Positions 11,928 through 22,590 are shown, counted from the first letter of the stretch. The stretch: DNA of 64,000 nucleotides from Avena insularis (GCA_023614405.1 CM042697.1:187425189-187489188); one strand, 5' to 3'. Numbers and translations: made by a program. The notes: generated by a model from the letters alone, not told the origin.

Positions 11928-12146
11928 TCTACTAGATGGGTTGCTGCAGGTTTTAGCCAGGTTTGCTTCCTATCTCTCTTTATTCTTTCTGTTTTTTTCT
12001 TATATGTTTGTTTGCTCTTATTCTTTCACAATTTCAAGCTAGGTTATAATTTTGAATCCTTTTGAATATTTATGCAGGATCTTTTAAACAGAGATAGGTG
12101 ACAACATAAAAGAGCAAAGAGGGAACAAGAGCTAGAGGAAGGATGA
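11928..12146 (+). pseudogene. Possible spliced gene fragment
   Basis: An exon-like stretch ends at 11960 (...AGCCAG), followed by a pyrimidine-rich intron-like segment beginning GTTTGC (11961) and ending TATGCAG (12077), then a second exon-like stretch. Joined in frame the second part reads DLLNRDR, a TGA stop at 12099-12101, then QHKRAKREQELEEG and a stop at 12144. The charged helical composition and the good splice boundaries suggest a decayed exon pair of a host gene or of a captured gene. I do not recognise the family. The frame has a stop (TAG) just upstream at about 11921. It could be chance. Confidence 0.3.
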
Positions 12147-12615
12147 TGCCCCATAATTAAAATTGGGCATTTTAACAAGATTAGAGATTAGAGTTTTAGA
12201 AAGAGCAAAGCCATTTATAGAATAGTGGATCTTAACAACTCGATCCCAACTTTGTAGAAAACAAAATAGAGAGGTTTTAAGAGAGAGAGTATGGTTATAG
12301 CAACAACATCCCAAGCAAGACAAGATGAATGCAATGTTTGATATGATGCTCAAATGCAAGGTGGAACGATGACATGAGCATGATATCATGATGATGCACA
12401 AAACAAAACAAAACAAAACAAAACAAAACAAAACACCAAGCGATTTTCTAGTAGTGGTTTTATCCGGGGTGCTATAGACGGCGATGCCGTTTTATCTATC
12501 ATATTGATATTATTGTGGAGGTACTTGTGTGCATCAAGGATTATTGTAATTTGGTTCGAGGCATGGTGATCTTCATCATGTTGCTTTGCTGGATTCGTTC
12601 TTCTCATTCAGGTGA
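12147..12615. other. Unassigned sequence with a simple repeat
   Basis: I see no gene or element motif here. The stretch contains the AAAAC simple repeat at 12400-12434 and ends at the TG terminus of the copia LTR at 12616. Confidence 0.5.
12400..12434. repeat. Microsatellite (AAAAC)7
   Basis: Seven perfect head-to-tail copies of AAAAC. Confidence 0.95.
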
Positions 12616-12807
12616 TGTTGAAAGGGCATTTATGCCTTTTATATGATTTTGATGTTTGTTGACAACACTTGGATTGGTTTAATGCCTTGCTGAATGTTTC
12701 AGGAGATATCAGATTTATTGTGGGCGATTTATTCATATGGGAATACGGACTTGACAGGAACAAAAATAGGCCTCAAAGCAGTATTTGGCTGGACTATCCA
12801 GGTGATG

Positions 12808-13045
12808 TGCGCCGGATTGTCCGGCCGACCTAGAGTGTCCGGCCCAAAGCTACCGGAGTGTCCAGCCGTGGACAATTCGCTTGTTTTCTCCCCAGGTGTG
12901 GACAGTCAGTAAGCCCCCTCGGACACTACCCAGACACTGGCTGGACTCTGGCTGGAAACTTGGCCAGGCCGAAGTGTCCGGTTGGTGCGCACCGGAATGT
13001 CTGGCCAGGCCGGATTGTCTGGATCATACAGGCCGGTCTGTCCGT
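12808..13045 (+). promoter_or_regulatory. CCGG-rich motif cluster in the LTR U3 region
   Basis: Short words of the type CCGGANTGTCCGG and GTCCGGCC recur many times on a roughly 20-30 base spacing, upstream of the TATA box at 13081. A similar cluster occurs at 20170-20275 near the element's 3' end. Being CpG-rich and upstream of a core promoter it could be an enhancer or methylation target; that is inference. Confidence 0.45.
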
Positions 13046-13080
13046 GTCAAGTGATTCCAACTGCTCTAAATTCTGGGGCC

Positions 13081-13090
13081 CTATAAAAGG
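13081..13090 (+). promoter_or_regulatory. TATA box of the copia LTR promoter
   Basis: CTATAAAAGG sits in the second half of the LTR after the CCGG-rich U3 cluster, the expected place for the core promoter. Confidence 0.7.
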
Positions 13091-13791
13091 ACCCCTTCTT
13101 ATACCTTGGAACCTACTCATCCAGTTCAAGAACATCAGCACATTTTGAGCCACCAAATCCACAAAATCTCTTCACTCATCCATCCAAAGTCCTTGATCTT
13201 TGGAGAATCGAAGGAGGAGGCCTTGATCTATAGCTACATCAAGAGAGATCTTAATTTCCCCCTCATTCACTTGAGGGACCCTTGCTCTAGTGTTTCTTTG
13301 GAAACTCTAGCTTTGATTTGGTTCTTACAAGCTTGTCTTTGATTGTTTGACAGCTTGTCTGTATTTGGGAGCCTCCAATTAGGTTGTGGATGTGTGCCCC
13401 GAACTCTTTGTAAAGGTGTCGGCTTCCACCTCAAAGGTTTCCAATATAGTAGAAGAGGTGAATCGAACCTTTTGGGGTGAGGTTCATCAGAGAACAAGGG
13501 GGCCTTTCATGGCATTGGTGGTTTGAAACCACCCCCTCTCCAAACGTAGATGTACTTCCCCTTAAAAGGAAGGAACTAAGGGAAACAAATCCTCCTTTAC
13601 CGCACCTTACTTACTTGTTCTTGCTTAGTGTTTGTGCTAGTTAGTGCTTGTTTGACATATAGGTAAATTCACCTTAGTTGCATAATCTAGAGAATTTACC
13701 TTTCTTGTCAAACCCTAATTTGACAAAGGAAGAAAATTTGAAGTAGCACCTATTCACGTCCCCCTCTAGGTGCCCATACGATCCTTTCAAT

Positions 13792-13808
13792 TGGTATCAG
13801 ATCCTCGG
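13792..13808 (+). other. Primer binding site, tRNA-iMet type
   Basis: TGGTATCAGATCCTCGG begins two bases after the LTR end and matches the initiator Met tRNA 3' end complement with one mismatch. It supports plus-strand transcription. Confidence 0.92.
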
Positions 13809-13839
13809 CTCTTTATTCGGGCTTTACCACCTAAGAGTA

Positions 13840-15462
13840 ATGGGTAGCAATGATGAGGAAGGTGGTGGTGAGCCTACCTCGGTGACCATGGATGATCTCA
13901 ATAACTTGGAAACAAGATTGAGCTCCACCATGGACAACGAGATCAGACAATTGCACAAGTTACTTGAGCAACTTGTCAAAGATAAAGGTGGCTCATAATC
14001 CCCTTCTCCTCAAGAGGAACTTCCACCATTACCTAAGGGGAATGCCCTGGTATCACCTGAGGGTATGGTGGTGGGGGGTAATCAAGACAACACTAATTCC
14101 TCCACAAAAAGGGATGGTGGGAAGGGAGAGCACCATGATTCTCATGGATGGTACACTCCTGACCCTCCCATCCCTCACCCTCATATAAACAATATAGGAC
14201 ATCCACCAAAGCTAGAGGCATCTACTTTTGCTCAATGGCAATCTCTAATGAAATCTCATGTGTGCAGCTCTTGTATTGAATTATGGAACATCATTAAACA
14301 AGGACTCTATATTGGGGATCCAAATAACTTGACAAGAAGAGAAGTTGTCAATAGTCAACTCAATGCCACCGCCTTGCACATGATACAACAAGGATTGGGT
14401 ACAAAAGATTACCCACACATTGAGCACCTCAACACCGCCAAGGAAGCTTGGGATGATCTCATGGAGCTGTATGTTGGGAATGAGAGCATGAGAAGGAATC
14501 GGTATGATGCACTAAGCAATGAAGCCGAATGCTTCTATATGAAGGAAGGTCAAGATCATGAAGACATGTATCGTAGGCTCAAGTCCACCTCCACCGCTTT
14601 TAGGAATGTGGGTGCCTCACATGTGGATGATGCTTGGATAAAAAGGAAATATGTGAGTGCACTCATGCCCTTTGAGCCCACCGACTTCAAGAGCCTACAA
14701 GGAATACATAACTACCACCTCATGACCTCCAATGAAGTTATGCAAGAGATGGCCTCTTTCAAGGTTGCCGCCAAGAATGCCAAAAATGCCCATGCTCGAG
14801 CCCTTGCAATGAGCAATGTTGTCAACGTTGCATTGAAGGACAAAGTTGTGGAACATGGGGATGAAGATGATAGTGATGAAGGCCTCTCCATGAGCCACCC
14901 CGATGATGTAAAGATTACTCATGGTTAATATATGGCCTTCTATGCAAAGAACTTTTGGAAGAACCCCGCCAAGGCCAAGATGGAAATGCAACGAAGAAGC
15001 AACCCAAATGGAAGAAGAGAAAATGTCACTAAATTGAGAACTTGTTTCAATTGTGGTGACCGCTATCACTTTCTGGCGGGTTGTCCCTATGAGAAGAGAG
15101 AAGATCATGAGGGTAAATTTGTGTTGAAGAAAACTTCCAAAGCTCCTTACAAGAAACCCTTCATCAAGAAGAATCCAATCAACAACAAGTCGGGTGAAAT
15201 TGTGTTGATCACTCATGAAGAATAATCCTCCGACGATGAAGATGATAAAGAGGAAACATCAAGTGGTGTGGCTTCTCTTGCCACTACTTCTACTCCCACA
15301 TTCTCCCTCTTCGACTCTCCGAATGATAATCTCTCCAACAAGAACGTCACTTGCCTTATGGCAAGAGGAATGAAGGTATCTTCATCATCTCACACCACCC
15401 TCTTGAGTAATGATGATAAAATGTCTCTTGAAGTTAAAAAGGAAATAATTTATTTTTCATGA
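13840..15462 (+). pseudogene. copia Gag, broken by in-frame stops
   Basis: The reading frame starts at ATG 13840 (MGSNDEEGGG) with a short helical segment, and is interrupted by stops at 13996, 14926 and 15223 without a frame change. The central part (about 14200-14850) is the UBN2-type Gag capsid: LEASTFAQWQSLMKSHV, then AWDDLMELY and EMASFKVAAK. A single zinc knuckle CX2CX4HX4C (CFNCGDRYHFLAGC) lies near 15040-15085. The part after 15223 is acidic and Ser/Thr-rich. Gag would form the particle and bind element RNA. With three stops it cannot be made in full. Confidence 0.88.
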
Positions 15463-16232
15463 ATAACTTGCAAGGGGAACACGAAAGACATTTTGTGGAC
15501 CTCTTAGATCAACTTTCTCACACCCAAGAGCTTCTTGATGAAAGATGTAAACTAGGAAGATAACACATGATTGAGGTAGAAGCCCTTAATAATGCTCTAG
15601 AAGAAGAACACGAGACTAGGATGTCCCTTGAACTAAAACTTGAAGGGCTTTATGCGGAAAATCATTTAATTGTGAATAGACTCATTAAGAAACGTGACCT
15701 TGCTATTGCTAAATATAAAAGGGCTAAAAATGACAAGATTGAGTTTGGTGTGGTTCATGAAAAACTTGTCGAGGACTTTAGTTTGCTTAACAAGGCTCAC
15801 AAGGCGATGGAAAGTGAACTCTTGTCACTCACAAAGTCCCATGAAAAGCTTCAAACTCAATTGACCAATATTCCTTCACCTAGTAATTTCATTCCCTCTA
15901 GTAGTACAACTATTCTTGAAGAAAATGCTAAGTTTGTCTCCAAAGCCAAGAAGAAGAAGAAGAACAACAACAACAACAAGAAGGCCAAGCCCGCACAAGA
16001 GAAAAACAAGACCATTATGGATAGTAAGACCACAAGTGGTAAAACTATGTCTCATGATGATTTTGCGGGAAGTGGTAACCCTCACTATGCTCTAATGCGT
16101 CATTATTATGGTGATGTGTATGCACAATATGTTGGATCACATGATGGGTATATTGCTTGGTCTATTTGGGTCCCCAAGACCCTTGTTGCTAACAAAAGAG
16201 GACCCATTGAAAAATGGGTACCTAAAAATTAG
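15459..16232 (+). pseudogene. copia Gag-Pol spacer with long coiled coil
   Basis: The frame changes near 15459 relative to Gag. The segment is a charged heptad-like region (EVEALNNALEEEHETRMSLE, then AIAKYKRAKNDK) with one stop at about 15561, ending in a Lys/Asn-rich tract (KKKKKNNNNNKK) before a stop at 16230. Such coiled-coil extensions between the knuckle and the protease are known in large plant copia elements. The function is not known. Confidence 0.75.
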
Positions 16233-16249
16233 CTTGATCTTTTGTAGAC

Positions 16250-16919
16250 ATATGCTTCTGGAGGGTCAAAGTGGGTGCTTGATAGTGGTTGCACAAGTCA
16301 TATGACCAGAAGCTCTTCTATTGTCAAGGATTTAAGGCCAAATGATGATCAAATATCCGTGACATATGCCGACAAGTCTAAGTCTAAGTCTAAGGTAAAA
16401 GGTTTTGGCAAGGTAGTGGTTTCCCACGATATTACACTCATGGACGTCATGCTTGTTGAGACCCTTGGTTACAATTTACTTTCAGTCCGTGCTCTTGGAA
16501 AGATGGGCTTTGCCGTCTTTATTGATGATGATATTGTGGTCCTCATGTGGAGAAAGTCTCTCAAGGTCGCTTTTGTTGGGTACGTCCAAAATGAGTTGTA
16601 TGTGGTGGACTTTTCAGGGCAAACCACTACAAGTGCGACGTGTTTATTTGGAAAGGCCGATGTCGGTTGGTTATGGCATCGCCGACTAGCCCATGTCAAT
16701 ATGAGAACTTTGCAAAGTCTCCACAAGGAGGGACATATTGTTGGACTAAAAGAAAATGTTTCCTTTGCCAAAGATCGTGTTTACAGGGCTTGTGTTCAAC
16801 GAAAGATGCATGATGCTCCCCACAAGCCAAAGAACCACATCAAGTCAACGAGGATCTTGGAGCTCCTTCATGTGGATCTCTTTGGTCCTCCATCTCATGC
16901 AAGTCTTGGTGGGAAGTAA
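16250..16919 (+). pseudogene. copia protease and GAG-pre-integrase
   Basis: The aspartic protease motif LDSGCTSHMT is at about 16275, followed by a typical copia protease body (LGYNLLSVRALGKMGF). The pre-integrase zinc-binding part has its histidines (WHRRLAHVN) near 16672, but the second half reads RVYRACVQRK, so the first Cys of the usual CX2C pair is Tyr. The frame ends in TAA at 16917 although the next frame-compatible residues continue into integrase, so this is a premature stop. Confidence 0.87.
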
Positions 16920-17874
16920 TATTGTTTGGTGATTGTTGATGACTTTTCAAGATACTCATGGGTATATTTCTTCAAGTTAAAAAGTGAGACCCAAAAGACC
17001 TTCATCGACTTCATCAACCATGTTCAACGTCAATACAATGTCCCCGTGTTGATAATAAGAAGCGACAATGGCACCGATTTCAAGAACTACACCTTGAATG
17101 ATTTTCTTAATGATGAGGGGATAAAATACCAATATTCCACTTCATATACCCCTCAACAAAATGGTGTAGCCGATAGGAAGAACCGGACTCTTATTGAGAT
17201 GGCAAGGACCATGTTGGTGGTGTTTAAATATCCATACAACTTTTGGGCCGAAGCTATCTCCAACTCTTGCCATGCATCAAACCGGATCTACCTCCGCAAA
17301 TAATTGAACAAGACTATATGAAATACTTATCTGTAACAAGCCCAACATATCTTACTTCCGGGTGTTTGGTTGTAAGTGTGTCTATCTCATAAAAGGTGTT
17401 CGTTTGTCCAAATTCGAGTCTAAAGCATTAGAGGGTATTTTTGTTGGCTATGGTCTCGAATTTCACACTTATAGAATCTATGATAAGCTCTCCGGAGACG
17501 TCATAGAATCTCGTAGTGTGACCTTCAAAGAATATGATGGTCCCGAAGGGGGGCTAGTTGTTGCTTGTGATGCAAATGATGAAATGACTCAGGATGCCAT
17601 AGGAAGAATGGGTGTTGGAACATCCCCCCCGTTGAGGAACCCCTTATGGCGGATCGAGAAGAACTATGGTCTACTCAAGTGGAGCCCTCATCTTCACAAC
17701 AACAACATGCTCCATCTATCAAGGAGGACAATGACCCAAGCCAAAGACAAATTGTGGACCCTCAACATGTTGATCAAGGTGACATCTCTAGTGAGGAGGA
17801 GCTTGATTCATTCTCCAGAATGTCAAGTGCTGCCAAGTCAATTACATAAGGAAGATCCATACAAACTTCCTTGA
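16920..17874 (+). pseudogene. copia integrase, with third catalytic residue altered
   Basis: The core starts VIVDDFSRYSW (first Asp), followed by SDNGTDF (second Asp, about 17065). The third acidic position, normally Glu in the NGVAERKN motif, is Asp here (codon GAT at 17172-17174). A stop at 17301 breaks the frame, and the C-terminal domain continues in another frame from about 17362 (MFGCKCVYLI, then FVGYG). The enzyme would join element cDNA to the chromosome. Stops and the E-to-D change make it inactive or nearly so. Confidence 0.87.
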
Positions 17875-18218
17875 GACAAGCTCAACTCAATTCTAGTAGT
17901 GTGCCTGATCAAGACCAAGGTCAATCTTTACCTCTTAATGAAGAGAATGATTCCAGTGATGATCAAGGTCAAGTTAATGGTCAAGACGAGGACCAAAATG
18001 ATGAAGAGGTGCCCCCAAGAAACAACAAGGAGATCCACACTCGTGAAGAAGTTAGAATGGATATGATGTTGGAATTAAGAGACCACTCTAGAGAATGTGG
18101 TTGGTGATCTAAGGAGAGGCATTTCCACAAGAGCACAATTGAAGAGGTTCAGTGAACATCAAGCACACATCTCCATGATTGAACCCAAGAAAGTGTGGGA
18201 AGCTCTTGAAGATTTGGA
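17875..18218 (+). pseudogene. copia Pol linker
   Basis: This is an acidic Gln/Asp-rich linker between integrase and RT (DQDQGQSLPLNEEND and similar), with frame changes. No domain is recognised. It corresponds to the variable hinge found before RT in plant copia Pol. Confidence 0.6.
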
Positions 18219-18884
18219 TTGGTTGGAAGCAATGCACAAAGACTCAACAAATTTGAGAGAAACAAAGTCTGGAAGTTAGTTCAGAAGCCCAAGGATTGCC
18301 GCAATGTTATAGGAACCAAGTGGATATTCAAGGACAAGAAAGATGAGCATGGAAATATAGTAAGGAACAAGGCAAGATTGGTTGCACAAGGGTTATCTCA
18401 AATTGAAGGCATTGATTATGGAGAGACATATGCACCTGTGGCTCGCCTTGAGTCCATCTGTATCCTTCTTGCTTATGCGTCACATCATAACTTTAAGTTG
18501 CAACAAATGGATGTAGAAAGTGCATTTCTTAATGGTCCATTGAATGAGTTGGTATATGTAAAGCAACCCCCAGGATTTGAGGACCCCAACTTCCCGAACC
18601 ATGTCTACAAACTTGATAAGGAGCTCTATGGGCTCAAACAAGCCCCATGCACGTGGTATGAGCACCTTAGAGAGTTGTTGTTTGACTGTGGGTTTGAGGT
18701 TGGGAAAATCGATCCCACTCTTTTTACTAAGGTCAATGGGGAGCTTTTTGTATGCCATAGCTATGTTGATGGTATTATCTTTGGCTCATCTAACAAAGCT
18801 TTTAATGATGAATTCTCAAAGCTTATGACTTGTAGGTTCCGGATGTCTACGATGGGGGGAGTTAAGGGTATTCCTTGGTTTTGA
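18219..18884 (+). pseudogene. copia reverse transcriptase, YVDD box changed to YVDG
   Basis: The RVT_2 domain is readable from VWKLVQKPKD through NVIGTKWIFKDKKDEHG, ARLVAQGLSQ, DVESAFLNG (catalytic motif A with its Asp) and LYGLKQAPCTWY. The active-site box reads SYVDGIIFG, so the second Asp of YVDD is Gly (codon GGT at 18771-18773). The frame ends at 18884 and continues in another frame in RNase H. The loss of a metal-binding Asp would abolish polymerisation. Confidence 0.9.
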
Positions 18885-19714
18885 GATCAAGCAAGTTAGG
18901 GGAGGGACATTCTTCAACCAAGCCAAGTATACTCAAGATATGCTCAAAAGATTCAATATGTACGATTTAAATGGATCTCCTACTCCCATGGCAACAAAGA
19001 CTCATCTCGAACTAAATCCAAATGGTAAAGATGTGGATCAAAAGGTATACCGGACCATGATTGGTTCTTTGCTTTACCTTTTTGCATCTAGACCCGATAT
19101 TGTGTTGAGTGTAGGTGTGTGTGCAAGATATCAACTGGCTCCTAAAGAAAGCCACTTGATGGCGGTCAAGAGAATCTTTCGATATTTGGTTCATACCCCA
19201 CATTATGGTCTTTGCTATCCTCGAGGGTCAACATTTTCTCTTTGTGGATACATGGATTCGGATTGGGCTGGTGATAAGGATGATAGAAAATCAACATCCA
19301 GGGCTTGTCAATTCCTTGGTAGGTCCTTGGTATGTTGGTCTTCTAAGAAGCAAAATTGTATATCTCTCCACTGCCGAAGCTGAGTATGTGGCAGCTTCTA
19401 GTGCTTGCACTCAATTGCTATGGATGAGGCAAACTTTAAAGGAATACGGTGTCCATTGTGACAAAGTGCCTCTTCTATGTGACAATGAAAGTGCTATCAA
19501 GATTGGGTACAACCTGGTGGATCACACAAGGACAACGCATATTGACATTCGTCATCACTTCATTAGGGATCATGTTGCTCGAGGTGATATTGATCTATCA
19601 TATGTGTCAACCAAATACAAACTTGCTAACATATTCACAAAGCCACTTGATGAAGCAAGGTTTTGTTATTTGAGGAATGAACTAAATATCATAGATTCAA
19701 GGAGCTTGACTTGA
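18885..19714 (+). pseudogene. copia RNase H and Pol C-terminus
   Basis: After a frame change the RT thumb and RNase H are readable: MLKRFNMYDL, SLLYLFASRPDI, GYMDSDWAGDKDDRKSTS (first RNase H Asp). A second frame change near 19340-19375 precedes STAEAEYVAAS (catalytic Glu), CDNESAI (Asp) and the end HIDIRHHFIRD, TKPLDEARFCYLRNELN. The natural stop is at about 19712. The ending TKPLDE...LRNEL is typical of plant copia Pol. Confidence 0.9.
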
Positions 19715-20399
19715 TCACCTTGCATACTCACCTATGTCTTGACCCTTATTTGGTTTAGGTGTAGGCATGGAGATAGGGGAGTGCGGTCCTAATACATTGG
19801 ACTATCCCTTCCCCCATAATGCCAACATTAATGAAACTCAATTCTCTTAATATCATTTTGTGATATGTGAGCTTTATTGATGAGTAGTGACTATGAACCC
19901 AAGGATAATTCTTCGCGGTGTCATGTCACAAACTCTTATATTGTGGCCTCGTCCACCTCCCTCTTCTTAGTGAAGAGTCTGTTTTTGGATTGTTTTGATT
20001 GGATTTCATATTTGCCATCTTTTTAGATCTTTTTCGACTCATTGGTTTTTCACATTACATTCTCTGAATCCCAGTCCTACTCTCGTCTCCAAACATGCTC
20101 CTCTTGCCACACATTTGTCCAAAAACTTGAGGGGATTCTGGTTGAAGGGGTCCCAAGTGTCCACCCTGTACCAACCGGAGTATCCGGCCTAGCCGGACTC
20201 TCCGCTTGATACCGACCAGACATACCGGCCGGGCCGGACTATCCGACACATATGGCCCGGACTGTCCGGCCCTTGCGGTTTCATTCTGATATTAGAGGTC
20301 GGGGAGAAGTGGACGGTTCAGTTCTCCTTCTTGTCCCCAACTCTCTCCTCTTCTCAGACCACATCCCCCAACCAGGAGCTTCACCGAGAGGGCTCCTCC
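19715..20399 (+). other. copia 3' untranslated region and junction zone
   Basis: A purine-rich stretch (GGCATGGAGATAGGGGAGTG, about 19764) is a possible polypurine tract, but the TGTTGAAAGG start of the 3' LTR does not follow. A CCGG-rich cluster at 20170-20275 resembles the U3 cluster of the 5' LTR only in motif, not in order. The rest is unrecognised. The stretch is best explained by a deletion or exchange that removed the first part of the 3' LTR. Confidence 0.6.
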
Positions 20400-20674
20400 A
20401 CTTCCCCTTAAAAGGAAGGAACTACGGGAAACAAATCCTTATGTCTCTGTGTCCACCACTTTGGTTACTTCTATCCTTTACTGCACCTTACTAACTTGTT
20501 CTTGCTTAGTGTTTGTGCTAGTTAGTGCTTGTTTGACATATAGGTAAATTCACCTTAGTTGCATAATCTAGAGAATTTACCTTTCTTGTCAAACCATAAT
20601 TTGAAAAAGAAGAAAATTTGAAGTAGCATCTATTCACCCCCCCCCCCCCTCTAGGTGCCCATACGACCCTTTCA
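20400..20674 (+). repeat. 3' LTR remnant of the copia element
   Basis: Homology to the 5' LTR starts at ACTTCCCCTTAAAAGG (20400; counterpart 13554) and runs to the end CGACCCTTTCA. It carries about 35 bases that the 5' LTR has lost, and a run of C residues (about 20637-20649). The first ~940 bases of the LTR are absent. Confidence 0.88.
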
Positions 20675-21854
20675 GACATTCATATGTGTTATTGGAAGAA
20701 TTCCTATCTGGGTTACTCACTGTGAAAGATCGGAAAAAATTGATAGGATCATTGGCGTGATCCTTATCATGTGGTATCAGAGCCTAGTGTTGCTCAGACG
20801 AGATTCTGTTGATCGATCTGCTGAGTGTGTTTGGCGTAGATCGTCCTGTGGAGAGAAAATAGTGGTGTAGAGTGGATCTAGGAGAGCTCATGCTGTGCAG
20901 ATCGGATCCAGAGTCTAGTTCAGTTTTTTGTTTTGGAACGGATAATCCGGCCTAGGTACTGCACGATGCGCCGATTTTTCCTTAGGAAAATTTTGGTATG
21001 AAGATCAGAATATCTGTCCCTCATAAACCGTATTATCTGACTTTTTTTGGTGTACTATAGACATGTTTTTTGGTCTTTCTAGTTTGTGATAGAAGTTTCA
21101 TTCAAAGATGGTTTTAATGGCTGATTTGGGTGCATCAAGGCCTTTTTGCATGATGGAGAAATCCGATGATGTATATCATGACTACACCTCTATCGTGATA
21201 GGCTTGACATATATCTAACAAAAATAAAGGGGAGGCTGAATAGTTCCGCAACATACACAGAATTTCAGTCTTGGGAATCTGACATGGACCATGGTTTAGC
21301 AAGATGTCATACACCCGACGACAAGTTTGGTGGACATACTGAATTTGGTGGACACGGCGTGTGGATTAGAGAGTGGCTAGTTGGTGGCATGAAGAGAGGT
21401 CCACAAAGGGCATCCGGCGAGGGGTAACCTCGGCAATGCCCATTGTTATGGACTTAGGGTTTTGTGGAAAAGAGAGCGTTGGGGATTTTTTCGGCTGATC
21501 AGACAAACAAGGAAGTCGATATATTCCGACTATTGAGAAAGGTCGGTTACAAATTCGCCGGTTCAGTCATAGCGATCTAGCTCACGGCGGATTGCAGGAA
21601 AACTAAGGGTCCCTCTCCGTCGGGTCCTCCCAGCCTTTAAATGAGAGGCTAGGTCCTGGATCCGTAGCCGGAGAGGTTACAAGTTTATGTTTATTGTATG
21701 AAATCTATGTCGGTTCCTGATTATTCCTTAATAGATAAGGAAAGTCTTTATTAGTCGGTGCCTCTTGGACTCTGTCGTGGTGGTGGCATGGAAGATGCCA
21801 TGCGTAGGCTAAATATGGGGCCAATGTGTGCTAGAGGGGTCCAGGGAGGGATGA
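20675..21854 (+). mobile_element. Retroelement remnant with orphan primer site
   Basis: An LTR-like end (...CCTTATCA at about 20769) is followed by TGGTATCAGAGCC, a perfect iMet primer site (20772-20784). Downstream, 20785-21430 resembles a copia leader without an intact Gag. 21430-21854 is GC-rich and Tat-LTR-like (CTTTAAATGAGAGGC, then GGTTACAAG), perhaps a second fragment. No protein domain is recognisable. Confidence 0.5.
20772..20784 (+). other. Orphan primer binding site, tRNA-iMet type
   Basis: TGGTATCAGAGCC is an exact 13-base match to the initiator Met tRNA 3' complement, next to a CA-ending LTR-like sequence. Confidence 0.75.
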
Positions 21855-22572
21855 TGTAGCGGTTCCTACACACGAAGTACTCACTCAAGATCTTTATTTA
21901 GATCAACAATGGTTACACTTGTTCCTTGAGATGTATCAGAGGGAGACGAGGAAGAAACGATCTACTATCCTCTAAGTGTCAAATGAATCCATCCCTCTCC
22001 TAGGAGGCCATGGATCACCTTATAAAGGGGTGGCCAGGTTACATTAGGGCTGACATGGATGGCATATTACTCGAATATGCTCATCCCAAAGTGGTAATTC
22101 GGTGGGAGCCTTTCCCTGTATTCCTTCTATCGACGGCAATAACCCAGAGCCCACAACATGTGAGTGTCGGGCTCTGGGACTGTCACCTACGTGACGCCTC
22201 TTCTGCTCTTCTATCACTCTGATCGTCGTTTGTAGTGCTTGGCACTGTATAGATTCCTAGGAGATAGACAGAGCGCAGTGTTGACTTCCGGGCTTGTTCT
22301 CTCCTTCTTGAGAAAGCTTCCCTACGACTCGGACTCACCCTGTATGACTCGGCCAAGCTCACACCTAGAAGTATAAATCATAGCAAATACCATGCCGACG
22401 TATGTTATATGTCAGCCGAGTCAAGCCTTAGCTGCTCAACTCGAGTTAATCCGGTCCTTACTCAGCCGTTATTTGTATAACTCGGCCGGGTCATCCTTTG
22501 ACCCGGTCAATATCTCGTTGGGCCTTGCCCTTTTACCTTAACTTGACCCTACCTAGGTTCATACCCCCAACA
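21855..22572 (-). repeat. 3' LTR of Tat-1
   Basis: On the plus strand it runs from TGTAGCGGTTCC to ACCCCCAACA. On the minus strand it starts TGTTGGGGGTATGAACC and ends GGAACCGCTACA, so TG...CA termini hold in both directions. 718 bases is a usual Tat LTR size. No second copy is in the window, so the ends rest on termini and the adjacent purine tract. Confidence 0.8.
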
Positions 22573-22590
22573 TTAGTCCCTGAAGCTGGT
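22573..22590 (-). other. Polypurine tract of Tat-1
   Basis: On the minus strand AGCTTCAGGGACTAA precedes the LTR start TGTTGGGGG. It supports minus-strand transcription of Tat-1. Confidence 0.65.

Larger units (their letters stand above)
12616..13789 (+). repeat. 5' LTR of the copia element
   Basis: It starts TGTTGAAAGGGC and ends GATCCTTTCA, directly before the primer site. It contains a cluster of CCGG-bearing motifs (about 12808-13045) and a TATA box at 13081. Near 13585 it lacks about 35 bases that the 3' LTR remnant keeps (about 20437-20472); the gap edges share a short ATCC/TCC word. Confidence 0.92.
12616..20674 (+). mobile_element. Ty1/copia retrotransposon, decayed, with most of the 3' LTR lost
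   Basis: The domain order is Gag, protease, GAG-pre-integrase, integrase, RT, RNase H, which defines Ty1/copia. The 5' LTR (12616-13789) and primer site are clear. At the 3' side only the last 275 bases of an LTR (20400-20674) match the 5' LTR. Bases next to the two ends (GGTGA on the left, GACAT on the right) do not form a target duplication, so the right end was rearranged. The coding region has many in-frame stops and frame changes, plus changes at catalytic residues. The element is not autonomous now. Lineage is not certain; the LTR end and Gag/coiled-coil layout fit a Tork- or SIRE-like group. Confidence 0.92.

Noticed and set aside
12400..12434. CRISPR-like or regulatory array
   Set aside because: It is a plain AAAAC microsatellite with no spacers.
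13791..13808. tRNA gene signal
   Set aside because: The TGGTATCAGA words here and at 7726, 20772 and 31791 are primer binding sites complementary to tRNA, not tRNA genes; no cloverleaf is present.
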